15,629 bases of DNA from contig CBDUZZ010000087.1 in NCBI GenBank assembly GCA_965371855.1, forward strand, positions 1 to 15,629, in the 5' to 3' direction. Positions 1 to 6,243 of the stretch are shown piece after piece. How positions within the stretch are numbered: position 1 is the first letter of the stretch; each line of letters opens with the position of its first letter. The stretch comes from JAADEM01 sp965371855. Its GTDB lineage: Bacteria > Bacteroidota > Bacteroidia > Bacteroidales > Marinilabiliaceae. A program made the translations under genes and the position numbers. The notes beneath the pieces were generated by a model. That model did not search any database. It was given only the letters and a program-made list of their open reading frames with translations, and was not told the origin of the DNA.

Positions 1-458
1 GTAAGTGTTTGGGATGATGGAGAGTAGATTTGATTATAGCCAAGTTGGGTTAAATTATTAAAAATGAAGAATGCCCCAAAGGCAATCCCTGTGTATGTTC
101 GTACCGCCTTATGGCTAAAATAGTAATCTCCACGAAGAAGGAGAGATGCTGTCTGGTAATTTGCAGTAACTTCACCAAATCTTGCAACATCCCAAAAGTC
201 TGAATTAGCAGGGTTATACTGATAGTTCAGTTCAGCACCCAGACTTAACCTCTTTTCATACATCCACCTGCATTCAACACCTAGAAGAATTCCCGGTGAA
301 GCAACATCAGCAAATCCTATCTTTTCTTTGTCTTTAAATATATTTAAAGGTATCAGAGTTCCTACCTTTCCGCCAATAAACACTCCCTCCTGAGCATTAA
401 TATCTGTCAGAATAAAATACAGACCAATCCAAACAAGCAATAACTTCAAATAAAACAT
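1..458 (-). CDS. Outer-membrane beta-barrel protein, N-terminal part (runs off the window)
   Basis: The minus strand from ATG 458 stays open to the window edge, giving about 152 residues without a stop. The first residues (MFYLKLLLVWIGLYFILTD, then INA-QEG) form a signal peptide with a likely cleavage after NAQ or NA. What follows alternates polar and hydrophobic strands with aromatic girdles (GVFIGGKVGTLIP, LGAELNYQYNP, ASLLLRGDYYFSH, TYTGIAFGAFFIF), as in small porin-like OmpA/OmpW-type barrels of Bacteroidota. It probably sits in the outer membrane; its substrate or role cannot be read from this part. It is transcribed divergently from the redox cluster. The C-terminus, where the final strand should end in an aromatic residue, lies outside the window. 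Confidence 0.75.
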   Translation of the reverse strand, partial: MFYLKLLLVWIGLYFILTDINAQEGVFIGGKVGTLIPLNIFKDKEKIGFADVASPGILLGVECRWMYEKRLSLGAELNYQYNPANSDFWDVARFGEVTANYQTASLLLRGDYYFSHKAVRTYTGIAFGAFFIFNNLTQLGYNQIYSPSSQTL

Positions 459-880
459 GGAGTGAAAATATTAAAATACCGGGAATTAACCTGCATTTTT
501 TCTAATAAATATTTGAACCATATAAGACATAATAGAAAGCATAAGTAATTATCATTAAGTGAACTTTTGTGTCTTATGTGGTAAATTTATAATCATGCTC
601 CTGCCAGCCCTACTACAATTAGTTTTAATTATGGTCAGGTAGGTGTTTAACCCTTTGCCTTTCCCCTTGTACCTTATTCCTTTCCCCTTTCTCCTTTTTG
701 ACATTTGGTATAATAATTGACAACTCATATGAAATATTTGTTTTTTCAGAATTAATATTTTTTATTGCAATAAGTATGAACTTATTGAAAACTAAAATGT
801 TATTTCGAGATGACAAGTGTTAATTATAAAATTTAGTACTGATTATTAACCTTCGGGAAGTAAGTTATAGGATAAAATTA
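459..880. other. Gene-free spacer with repeat-like debris
   Basis: No convincing gene is present. It holds a pyrimidine-rich tract at 651-699 built of CCTTT/CCCTTT units and an 8-bp inverted pair (ATAAGACA near 524, TGTCTTAT near 573). The stretch around 573 (TGTGTCTTATGTGGT) resembles short dispersed intergenic repeats I remember from Bacteroidota genomes. A 63-residue minus-strand open frame at 625-816 has low-complexity composition and no start context and is not accepted. Confidence 0.5.
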
Positions 881-910
881 TTGACAAAATGACTGAAAAC
901 AATAGTATTG
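881..910 (+). promoter_or_regulatory. Bacteroidota-type promoter for the redox cluster
   Basis: TTG at 881-883 is followed by 19 bases and then TAGTATTG at 903-910, one mismatch from TAnnTTTG. This is the expected -33/-7 spacing for the main sigma factor of this phylum. It lies 41 bases before the first start codon at 952, leaving a short leader. Confidence 0.55.
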
Positions 911-951
911 AGGTCAGGTTTTTTAAACATTTAAAATAAATAAAGTTAGTT

Positions 952-1299
952 ATGAAATTATTACAAACAGCTGTTCACGAGATTGAAAGGTCAGCAGAAC
1001 TTGAGAAAATTATTGGCGAAAACGAAAATGTAATGGTTTGTTGCGGACGTATGGGTCCAATGTGTTTACCTGTATATGACATTATGGAAGAGCTTGAAGA
1101 GGAGTGTTCTGAAATTAAGTTTTATACGATGGGTTTTGATACTCCTGAAGCCACTCCTATCAGGAATGCACCTATGTGCCAGAGTTTCATGGGATTACCA
1201 TTTACCGGATATTATAAAAACGGTGAGATGGTTAAAGCAACCAGCAGTATCCAGTCAAGAGAGCAAATTACTTCTATACTTGACAAATATCTCAAGTAA
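952..1299 (+). CDS. Atypical thioredoxin-like protein with a CGRMGPMC site
   Basis: A 115-residue, single-domain thioredoxin fold without signal peptide, so cytoplasmic. Strand beta-3 (NVMVC) leads into CGRMGPMC at residues 31-38, where classic thioredoxins have WCGPC. The tryptophan is gone, the first active-site position beside GP is Met34, and C30/C31 and C38 are the cysteines available. The cis-proline loop is intact (FMGLPFTGYY), followed by the usual last strand and helix (NGEMVKATSSIQ). A further Cys lies in APMCQSF. It ends two bases before the thioredoxin reductase gene, so the two are co-transcribed and this is probably the partner substrate of that reductase. I recall the same motif next to trxB in other Bacteroidota. 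Whether it works as a dithiol reductant, with a C31-C38 spacing of six residues between, cannot be told from sequence. Confidence 0.85.
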   Translation: MKLLQTAVHEIERSAELEKIIGENENVMVCCGRMGPMCLPVYDIMEELEEECSEIKFYTMGFDTPEATPIRNAPMCQSFMGLPFTGYYKNGEMVKATSSIQSREQITSILDKYLK

Positions 1300-1301
1300 A
1301 A

Positions 1302-2222
1302 ATGGAAAATATTAATGATGTGATGATTATTGGGGGTGGTGCTGCAGGTTTAACTGCGGGTATCTATGCCTCGAGAGCAAAGCTTAATACAATCATCCTG
1401 AATGAAGGAGCCGTTGGCGGACAAATGGTTCTTACTGATGAAATAGCCAATTATCCGGGTGTTGAAACAACAAAAGGATATATGCTGGCCAATACAATGA
1501 AGATGCTGGCAAAAAGTTTTGGCTGCAAAATAAAAACCAGTGCAAATATTATCAACTATCAGCTTGATGGTGATATAAAAATTGTTGAACTAAAGGACGG
1601 AAGAACATTTCAGGCTAAAACCGTGATTCTGGCTCCGGGAGGCAAGCCACGTCCGTTAGGTATTCCCGGTGAAGATAAGTTTAAAGAAACAGGAATATCC
1701 TACTGTGCTACCTGCGACGGTGATTTTTTCACAGATAAAAACCTTATTGTTGTTGGTGGTGGCAATTCTGCTCTCGAAGAGGCAGTTGCTCTTACAAATT
1801 TTGCACGGAAAGTGACCATTGTTCATCAGTTCGATCATTTTCAGGCATTTGAACATGCAATTCAGGAAGCAAAGAATAACTCAAAGATAGATTTCATTAT
1901 GGGCTCTGAATTAAGGTCGTTTGAAGGAGACAACGTTTTGGAAAAGGTTACTATTGAAAAGCTTTCGACAGGAGAGGTGTCAGAAATGAAGATTGACGGA
2001 GTGTTTATTTTTGTGGGCTATCAACCCAACACTGACACTTTTAAGGATAGTGTAAAATTGAACAATCGGGGAGAGATACCTGTTGATACTGATATGAAAA
2101 CAAATATACCGGGAGTGTTTGCTGCAGGTGACAGTATTGCCAAAAAGTACCGACAGGTTACCACTGCCGTTGCAGAGGGTACGGTGGCAGCACTTAGCGC
2201 CGCTGAATATCTTAGGAGTTGA
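1302..2222 (+). CDS. trxB: Thioredoxin-disulfide reductase, atypical NADPH-binding motif
   Basis: A 306-residue flavoprotein of the low-molecular-weight thioredoxin reductase family; usual length is 305-325. It has the FAD Rossmann motif GGGAAG at 11-16, the redox centre CATC at 135-138 followed by DGD, the second Rossmann motif GGGNSA at 152-157, and the C-terminal FAD motif AAGDS plus KKYRQVTTAVAEG. Canonical members carry HRRxxFRA after the second nucleotide site to hold the 2'-phosphate of NADPH. Here the same place reads HQFDHFQA (about 175-182) with no arginine, so NADPH preference is doubtful and NADH or another electron donor is possible. ATG lies two bases after the upstream thioredoxin-like gene. 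The pairing of an odd reductase with an odd thioredoxin suggests they evolved together (inference). Confidence 0.93.
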   Translation: MENINDVMIIGGGAAGLTAGIYASRAKLNTIILNEGAVGGQMVLTDEIANYPGVETTKGYMLANTMKMLAKSFGCKIKTSANIINYQLDGDIKIVELKDGRTFQAKTVILAPGGKPRPLGIPGEDKFKETGISYCATCDGDFFTDKNLIVVGGGNSALEEAVALTNFARKVTIVHQFDHFQAFEHAIQEAKNNSKIDFIMGSELRSFEGDNVLEKVTIEKLSTGEVSEMKIDGVFIFVGYQPNTDTFKDSVKLNNRGEIPVDTDMKTNIPGVFAAGDSIAKKYRQVTTAVAEGTVAALSAAEYLRS

Positions 2223-2251
2223 AAGTTTATAAAGTAGAGTAAATATATATC

Positions 2252-2278
2252 CCTGGAAAAGAGTTTTAGATTTCCAGG
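2252..2278 (+). terminator. Weak intercistronic hairpin between trxB and the OsmC gene
   Basis: CCTGGAAA (2252-2259) and TTTCCAGG (2271-2278) form a perfect 8-bp stem with an 11-base loop. No T-run follows, so it may protect an mRNA end or attenuate rather than terminate. The following gene has only a short upstream space and is probably read through. Confidence 0.35.
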
Positions 2279-2294
2279 ATAAAAACAAATAATT

Positions 2295-2738
2295 ATGGGT
2301 AAAGATGTAGTTTCAACAAAATGGCTCGATGGAATGGCATTCGAATGTGAGATAAGTGGACATAAAGTGATTATTGATGCAGGCCCTGCTGTTGGCGGGA
2401 AAGATGGCGGTCCAAGACCTAAGCCGTTAATGCTTGCTTCATTGGGTGGATGTACTGCTATGGATGTAATTTCTATTCTTAGAAAAATGCGTGTTGAGGT
2501 CAAAGACCTGAATGTAATAGTTGAAGGGGAGCTTACAGATGAGCATCCCAAGCATTTTTATAAGATGCATGTAATTTATGAAGTAACGGGGAAAGACTTG
2601 CCACTTGATAAAATCAAAAAAGCCGTTAGTCTGTCAGAAGATAGGTATTGTGGGGTTAGTGCTGTTTATAAAAAAGTTATGGAAATTACATCTGAAATAA
2701 AACTTATTGATAGTAAAAGACCGAAAACTCAACCATAA
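2295..2738 (+). CDS. OsmC/Ohr-family peroxidase-like protein
   Basis: A 147-residue cytoplasmic protein of the OsmC superfamily, whose members use a cysteine pair to reduce organic hydroperoxides. The two diagnostic cysteines are present: C53 in ASLGGCTAMD, at the head of the long central helix, and C119 in RYCGVSAVY. The preceding GGPRPKPLMLA segment is the usual active-site lead-in. The length matches the YhfA-like/OsmC group better than Ohr, whose first motif is different, so substrate assignment stays open. It follows trxB by 72 bases on the same strand and fits a thiol-based peroxide defence cluster in which thioredoxin or a related dithiol would recycle it (inference). Confidence 0.9.
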   Translation: MGKDVVSTKWLDGMAFECEISGHKVIIDAGPAVGGKDGGPRPKPLMLASLGGCTAMDVISILRKMRVEVKDLNVIVEGELTDEHPKHFYKMHVIYEVTGKDLPLDKIKKAVSLSEDRYCGVSAVYKKVMEITSEIKLIDSKRPKTQP

Positions 2739-2765
2739 AACCTTTGAAATCTTGAAGTAATAATT

Positions 2766-2959
2766 AAGAGGCTGTCCAAAAAGAAAGAATTTGACGTCAT
2801 TGCGATGAGGAACTACCTGTCCCGAACATCGGGAAAGAAGCCTGTCTGCTGCAGGCAGGCAATCTGTAGAATTACAGCAGTTTAGTTTTGTGAGATTCCC
2901 TGCCTGACGTCAGGCAGGCTTCGCTCCACTCGGAATGACGACTTTTTGGACAGCCTCTT
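2766..2959. mobile_element. MITE-like non-autonomous element with 17-bp perfect terminal inverted repeats
   Basis: AAGAGGCTGTCCAAAAA at 2766-2782 is exactly inverted at 2943-2959, enclosing 194 bases with no coding capacity. Inside are nested stems: a GCCTG.CTGC/GCAGGCAGGC pair near 2849-2869, a perfect 20-bp palindrome at 2899-2918 centred on ACGT, and a GTCATTGCGA...CGGAATGAC outer pair. The internal GTCATTGCGA/GGAATGAC sequences resemble dispersed repeats common in Bacteroidota (memory, not a search). I see no convincing direct target duplication. It sits cleanly between the OsmC and thioredoxin genes, breaking neither, but as RNA it would form a long hairpin separating their expression. 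Confidence 0.75.
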
Positions 2960-2982
2960 TGAACGATTAAAAACTAAAAAAT

Positions 2983-3399
2983 ATGACTATTACATTAATA
3001 ATTATCGGGGTAGTAATTTTATTGATTGTTGGATATGTTGCATATTCATACTTCAAAATAAAAAATGCACCACCGGTTAAAACCAGTCCTAAGATTAAAA
3101 TACTGAACAATAAAAACTTTAATGCCTTCACAAAGCGAAACTTAGTGTTGATAGACTTTTGGGCTCCCTGGTGTGCTCCTTGCAAAATAATTGCTCCTAC
3201 ACTTAACGAAATCGCAGAGGAGAACAGTGACTTTGTAGCTGTTGGAAAGGTTAATGTTGACCATAGTCAACAGGTAGCACAAAAATATAAGGTGCAAAAT
3301 ATACCTACTCTTTTGGTTTTCAGAAAAGGAAAAGTGGTAAAACGCATTGTAGGTGTTAAAACCAAAAAAGCAATACTTGCTGAACTTAGGTCGATATAG
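2983..3399 (+). CDS. Membrane-anchored thioredoxin
   Basis: A 138-residue protein with one N-terminal hydrophobic helix (about residues 4-24) followed by a thioredoxin domain. The active site is WCAPCK, with C64 and C67, preceded by VLIDFWAP. The cis-proline is in NIPTLLVF, and the terminal FRKGKVVKRIVG segment is standard. The residues after the helix are rich in lysine (K25, K27, K33, K37) while the four before it are uncharged, so positive-inside topology predicts the thioredoxin domain faces the cytoplasm rather than the periplasm. It is therefore not an obvious TlpA/ResA-type periplasmic protein. ATG at 2983 begins 24 bases beyond the MITE, so its own promoter, if any, would lie within the element. 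Role: thiol reduction near the inner membrane (inference). Confidence 0.88.
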   Translation: MTITLIIIGVVILLIVGYVAYSYFKIKNAPPVKTSPKIKILNNKNFNAFTKRNLVLIDFWAPWCAPCKIIAPTLNEIAEENSDFVAVGKVNVDHSQQVAQKYKVQNIPTLLVFRKGKVVKRIVGVKTKKAILAELRSI

Positions 3400-3470
3400 G
3401 AAAAACTTATCAGGGTACATTTCACCGAAAGTTTTGCTCGAAGGAAGCCCTCGGTGCTGGAAATTTTAGT

Positions 3471-3488
3471 AAGGGACGTTAGTCCCTT
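3471..3488. terminator. Compact hairpin between convergent genes
   Basis: AAGGGAC (3471-3477), loop GTTA, GTCCCTT (3482-3488) followed by GTTT. It lies between the 3' end of the thioredoxin gene and the 3' end of the convergent permease remnant, a normal place for a bidirectional terminator. A second stem, CACCGA at 3423-3428 with TCGGTG at 3451-3456, precedes it. Confidence 0.5.
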
Positions 3489-3495
3489 GTTTCGG

Positions 3496-3651
3496 TTAAA
3501 GTTTGTGCTTAAAATAGAGATACACCGGCAGTCCCAACAACAGTAATCCCAACCCGGCACCGGCATAAAGAATGTTCTCTGAAAGGGTATTAAAGAACAG
3601 ACCGTCGTTAGCCATTGCAAAATAAATACGAGGGTCGGAGAGAGTATCTAC
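3496..3651 (-). pseudogene. Amino-acid permease remnant, C-terminal pieces
   Basis: Read on the minus strand, this frame gives TLSDPRIYFAMANDGLFF and then directly NTLSENILYAG, a run of leucines and glycines, LPVYLYFKHKL and a TAA at 3498-3496. The first piece is the cytoplasmic loop found before a late helix of APC-superfamily permeases (typically PRxYFAMAxDGLFF). The second is the last helix and tail. In intact members about a hundred residues separate them, so an internal in-frame deletion is inferred. The frame is closed just upstream by TAG near 3662, so it cannot be expressed as a permease. It is the 3' end of the same gene whose 5' end lies at 5953-6243. Confidence 0.75.
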
Positions 3652-3652
3652 T

Positions 3653-3799
3653 AATCTCCACTATTTTAACTCTGAAAATGTTGATAATAGTTACAATCAC
3701 AATCAGTGTGGCCGAAACAACTACTTTCCCTGTAGTGCTTATTGGAAAGTTGGCGATCATTCGGGGAGAGATTGAGAATTTCGCTAGAAAGGTTACATT
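3653..3799 (-). pseudogene. Amino-acid permease remnant, central helix
   Basis: The minus strand reads VTFLAKFSISPRMIANF, then PISTTGKVVVSATLIVIVT and IINIFRVKIVE. This matches the loop and fifth membrane helix of APC-type permeases, which commonly read TTGK...INxxGVK. The frame differs from that of the C-terminal pieces beginning at 3651, so a deletion joined them out of frame. Its upstream end abuts the RM1 block at about 3800. Some 10-15 residues expected after the N-terminal fragment (which stops at residue 97) are missing, so the insertion or later decay removed a little permease sequence. Confidence 0.7.
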
Positions 3800-3801
3800 T
3801 G
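3772..3801 (+). promoter_or_regulatory. Promoter for the RM1 restriction endonuclease, lying in the permease remnant
   Basis: TTG at 3772-3774, 19 bases, then TACATTTG at 3794-3801, an exact TAnnTTTG box with ideal spacing. The start codon follows at 3823. The -33 part and most of the spacer are antisense permease sequence and the -7 box straddles the inferred insertion junction. The nuclease may therefore be driven by a promoter that the insertion point supplied or completed (inference). Confidence 0.55.
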
Positions 3802-3822
3802 TGAAAATGAAAATTGATAGTT

Positions 3823-4587
3823 ATGGCGAATAAATATGTTGACTTTATATCTGATGAGCATTTTCTTAAGTGCATAGAAAATCTTTACAATTCATATATC
3901 AAGGCGAAAAAAGGAATAAGTAAAAAGAAATTCTATAATAACAAGATTGATACAATCAAACTAACATTTGATACAAAATTTAATAACCTTGAGGAAGAAA
4001 CGGTTATTGAAAATGAGATTATGCGCCAAATTGATAAATCCATAAATAATTCAATAGGAACTTTTCACGAGCAAGTATTAGGCGGAATTAAGGGATGTGA
4101 AATGGGTAATTTGAGTGGATTTGACATTAAAGCTCTAGATGACACCTTATTTGCTGATATTAAGAATAAACACAATACAATGAACAGTAGTGCAGCTGAG
4201 AGTTTATTTCAAAAATTGGCACGGTATGCTGATACATATAAGAAAGCAAAATGTTATTGGGTTCAAATACTAGCAAAAGGGAGCTTCTGTGATAGTTGGG
4301 TTGGAGATATTAATGGAAAAGAATACAGCCACACCAGAGTCTTCAAAATATCGGGAGATAAATTTTACGCATTATTAACTGGACAAGAGGATGCATTTTT
4401 AAAACTATATAAAGCATTACCAATAGCAATATCTGACTTTTTAGCTACAGTAGATAAATCAAAGGAGAATGATGGAAATTCTGCAGTCTCCGAAATTAAG
4501 AAAGCAACCAAAGAATCTGAAAGAACTATCTTAGACCAGATTACATTTGAGAATTTTGGATATTATTTAGGATTTGATGAATTGTAA
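3823..4587 (+). CDS. Type II restriction endonuclease, Eco47II/Sau96I-like
   Basis: A 254-residue protein that I recognise as a member of the Eco47II family of type II nucleases, whose characterised members cut GGNCC. Family-typical stretches are GTFHEQVLGGIKG, then LSGFDIKALDDTLFADIK followed by NKHNTMNSSA. The D...DIKNK part supplies the likely PD-(D/E)xK metal site (FADIK around residues 111-115). Later come QKLARYADTY and the KISGDKFYALLTGQEDAF segment. A TTG nine bases upstream could extend it by three residues, but ATG 3823 is preferred because it sits 22 bases after the TACATTTG box. The gene converges with the methyltransferase and overlaps it by 25 bases at the 3' ends. Nuclease and methylase therefore have separate outer promoters, which permits separate timing. 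The specificity GGNCC is inferred from the family. Confidence 0.87.
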   Translation: MANKYVDFISDEHFLKCIENLYNSYIKAKKGISKKKFYNNKIDTIKLTFDTKFNNLEEETVIENEIMRQIDKSINNSIGTFHEQVLGGIKGCEMGNLSGFDIKALDDTLFADIKNKHNTMNSSAAESLFQKLARYADTYKKAKCYWVQILAKGSFCDSWVGDINGKEYSHTRVFKISGDKFYALLTGQEDAFLKLYKALPIAISDFLATVDKSKENDGNSAVSEIKKATKESERTILDQITFENFGYYLGFDEL

Positions 4588-5801
4588 TATTGGTTTAAAA
4601 ATCTCACAATAGAGTAGCCTAATTCACGTCCTAAATTTACAGGAACAGCATTCCCAATTTGTTTGTATTGTTGTGCGACAGAACCATCAAATTTCCATTT
4701 GTCAGGGAACGTTTGAATTCTTGCATATTCACGAACGGTAAATGGACGAGTTTCATCCGGATGACATCTTTCAGTTTGTTTTTGTGCTGGACTACAGGTT
4801 AAAGTAAGGCAAGGCTCATCCCAACCAATTCTTCTGGCCATTCCTGTTTTACCTCCACCTAAGTAAAAACTGCCTCCCATATATTCCTTTTGAATATCTA
4901 TGGGTAAATCACGCCAATAACCTTTAGGCGGTATTAAATCAAGAACGTCCTTTTTTGATTCTGGATAATTTGCTCCTTCTGATTTAGGAACATTTCTTTC
5001 AAATAACTCACCTTTCTTTAAAGCATCATAAAGGTTGTATATTTTGGAGTAAGGCTTTGGATATTGGTATTTTAAATCAATATCCTTTCGAACTCCAACA
5101 AGAATAAGTCGCTCCCTTTTTTGTGGTACTTTATAATTAATTGCTTTTAAAACTTGGACTGGCATAACATTATAACCAATTTCATCAAGGATTGAAATCA
5201 TACCTTCTAAGGTTTTACCTTTTTCGTGACTCAGTAAACCTCGGACATTCTCGCCAATACAGATAGGTGGATTTATTTCTTTTACAACTCTTGCAAATTC
5301 ATAAAATAATGTACCTCGTGCATCTTTTAAACCTAGTTTCTTGCCTGCATAACTAAAAGCCTGACAAGGAAAACCACCAGTAACCACGTCAACCTTATTT
5401 TTATATTCAACAAAACTGAAATCTTTAATATCTCCTTCTAAAACATTCCAATTTGGTCTATTCTTACGTAAAGTATTACATGCCCATTTATCAATTTCAT
5501 TTAGAGCAACGCACTTTATGCCAGCCTTTTCTAAGCCAATAGCTAATCCACCTGCACCAGCAAAAAGTTCTAAAACTGAATATGAGTTATTAGGTTCTAC
5601 ATAATTGGATGTTTCTTCTATTGGAGTATTCTCGAAAAGATTACCAAGTAAGGTCTGAACATCTTGTTTCCTATAAACTCGATAGTTTGAAACGGGCTCT
5701 CGGACAGCGTTAAGAATACCTTCATTGTCCCATCGCCTAAGGGTTTCTTTACATTTTCCTACTAACTCAGCTGTTTCTGAAAGAGTTAAATATTCACTCA
5801 T
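4563..5801 (-). CDS. DNA (cytosine-5) methyltransferase with N-terminal MerR-like DNA-binding domain
   Basis: The protein from ATG 5801 has 412 residues; an in-frame GTG two codons earlier is less likely. Residues about 3-55 form a MerR/excisionase-like winged helix: YLTLSETAELVGKCKETLRRW, then DNEGIL and YRVYRKQDVQTLL. From about residue 77 follows a complete C5 methyltransferase: motif I FAGAGG (80-85), motif IV GGFPCQAFS with catalytic C146, motif VI ENV (184-186), motif VIII QKRER (227-231), a target-recognition region, and motif X QIGNAVP (about 381-387). It should methylate the RM1 recognition site, probably a cytosine in GGNCC, and so protect the host. The DNA-binding domain suggests that the enzyme represses its own promoter or the nuclease promoter, as N-terminal helix-turn-helix parts do in SsoII-type enzymes (inference). 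3' overlap with the nuclease is 25 bases. Confidence 0.95.
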   Translation of the reverse strand: MSEYLTLSETAELVGKCKETLRRWDNEGILNAVREPVSNYRVYRKQDVQTLLGNLFENTPIEETSNYVEPNNSYSVLELFAGAGGLAIGLEKAGIKCVALNEIDKWACNTLRKNRPNWNVLEGDIKDFSFVEYKNKVDVVTGGFPCQAFSYAGKKLGLKDARGTLFYEFARVVKEINPPICIGENVRGLLSHEKGKTLEGMISILDEIGYNVMPVQVLKAINYKVPQKRERLILVGVRKDIDLKYQYPKPYSKIYNLYDALKKGELFERNVPKSEGANYPESKKDVLDLIPPKGYWRDLPIDIQKEYMGGSFYLGGGKTGMARRIGWDEPCLTLTCSPAQKQTERCHPDETRPFTVREYARIQTFPDKWKFDGSVAQQYKQIGNAVPVNLGRELGYSIVRFLNQYYNSSNPK

Positions 5802-5832
5802 AACCACATTGTTAAACCTTATACATTGGTTA

Positions 5833-5840
5833 CAAATATA
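5833..5840 (-). promoter_or_regulatory. Possible -7 box for the RM1 methyltransferase
   Basis: The minus strand reads TATATTTG, an exact TAnnTTTG match, 32 bases before the ATG at 5801. The nearest TTTG upstream (5859-5856) leaves only 15 bases, shorter than the usual 19-21, so only the -7 half is well supported. Confidence 0.35.
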
Positions 5841-5877
5841 TAGATAAAAATATTACAAAGAAAGGAAAAAGAACGAA

Positions 5878-5950
5878 CCGTCAACAATGTATATAAAACA
5901 TTTGGCAGAAAGTGCTATATTTGAGCATAGTACAATGAAATATTTTTTTC
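5878..5950 (+). repeat. Half attC-like sequence at the right edge of RM1
   Basis: CCGTCAAC (5878-5885), then 25 bases, then AGTGCTATATTTGAGCA (5911-5927). At the attC of cassette 1 the layout is the same: GCTAAC (12771-12776), 25 bases, and the identical 17-mer (12802-12818). The two 25-base spacers agree at about 14 positions, and similarity continues weakly to about 5945. The second half expected of an attC (L', R') is missing because permease sequence begins at 5953. Confidence 0.55.
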
Positions 5951-5952
5951 GT

Positions 5953-6243
5953 AACCGTAAAATATGCCCATCCGTAAAGAAAGCCTACAAAATCGCCATA
6001 CGCTTCTTTCAGATATACATATATTCTTCCTGTTTTCGGGAATATTCCTCCCAGCTCTCCCAGTGTTAATGCACCGGTAAGAGCAAGTATACCACCTAAA
6101 ACCCAAGCTAAAATAATCAGTTCAGAAGAGGGAATGTAAGATGCAATTTGTGAGGGAGTTAGAAATATTCCTGACCCGATGACAGATCCCACGGCAACCA
6201 TTGTCAATCCAAAAAGTGACAGGTCTTTGCGAAGATTTTTCAT
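5953..6243 (-). pseudogene. Amino-acid permease (APC superfamily), N-terminal fragment
   Basis: The first 97 codons of a permease begin at ATG 6243. They show helix 1 with the substrate-binding motif GSVIGSGIFL (19-28), helix 2 (ELIILAWVLGGILALTGAL) and the conserved ELGGIFPKTGRIYVYLKEAYG followed by GFLYGWAYFTV. After residue 97 the frame enters foreign sequence (TKKIFHCTMLKY...) and stops at 5881 after 120 codons. Intact relatives have 430-480 residues. The ATG overlaps the TGA of the glycosyltransferase gene by four bases (ATGA), so it was the last, translationally coupled gene of that operon. A short membrane peptide of two to three helices could still be made. Confidence 0.85.

Larger units (their letters stand above)
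3801..5952. mobile_element. Inserted restriction-modification block (RM1) splitting a permease gene
   Basis: The block holds a nuclease gene (plus) and a methyltransferase gene (minus) that converge, plus about 150 bases beyond the methyltransferase start. On both sides lie pieces of one amino-acid permease gene on the minus strand, residues 1-97 to the right and the central and C-terminal parts to the left. No direct repeat flanks it; a short inverted pair GGTTAC (3791-3796) / GTAACC (5951-5956) sits at the two edges and may be chance. The right edge (5878-5950) resembles the first half of the attC site at 12771. Limits are estimated from where permease similarity stops. Confidence 0.7.

Noticed and set aside
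625..816. 63-residue minus-strand open frame
   Set aside because: It overlaps a low-complexity pyrimidine tract, has no promoter or start context and a composition typical of chance frames.
4563..5801. RM1 methyltransferase as an orphan Dcm-type enzyme
   Set aside because: A family-matched nuclease gene converges with it, so a complete R-M pair is the simpler reading.
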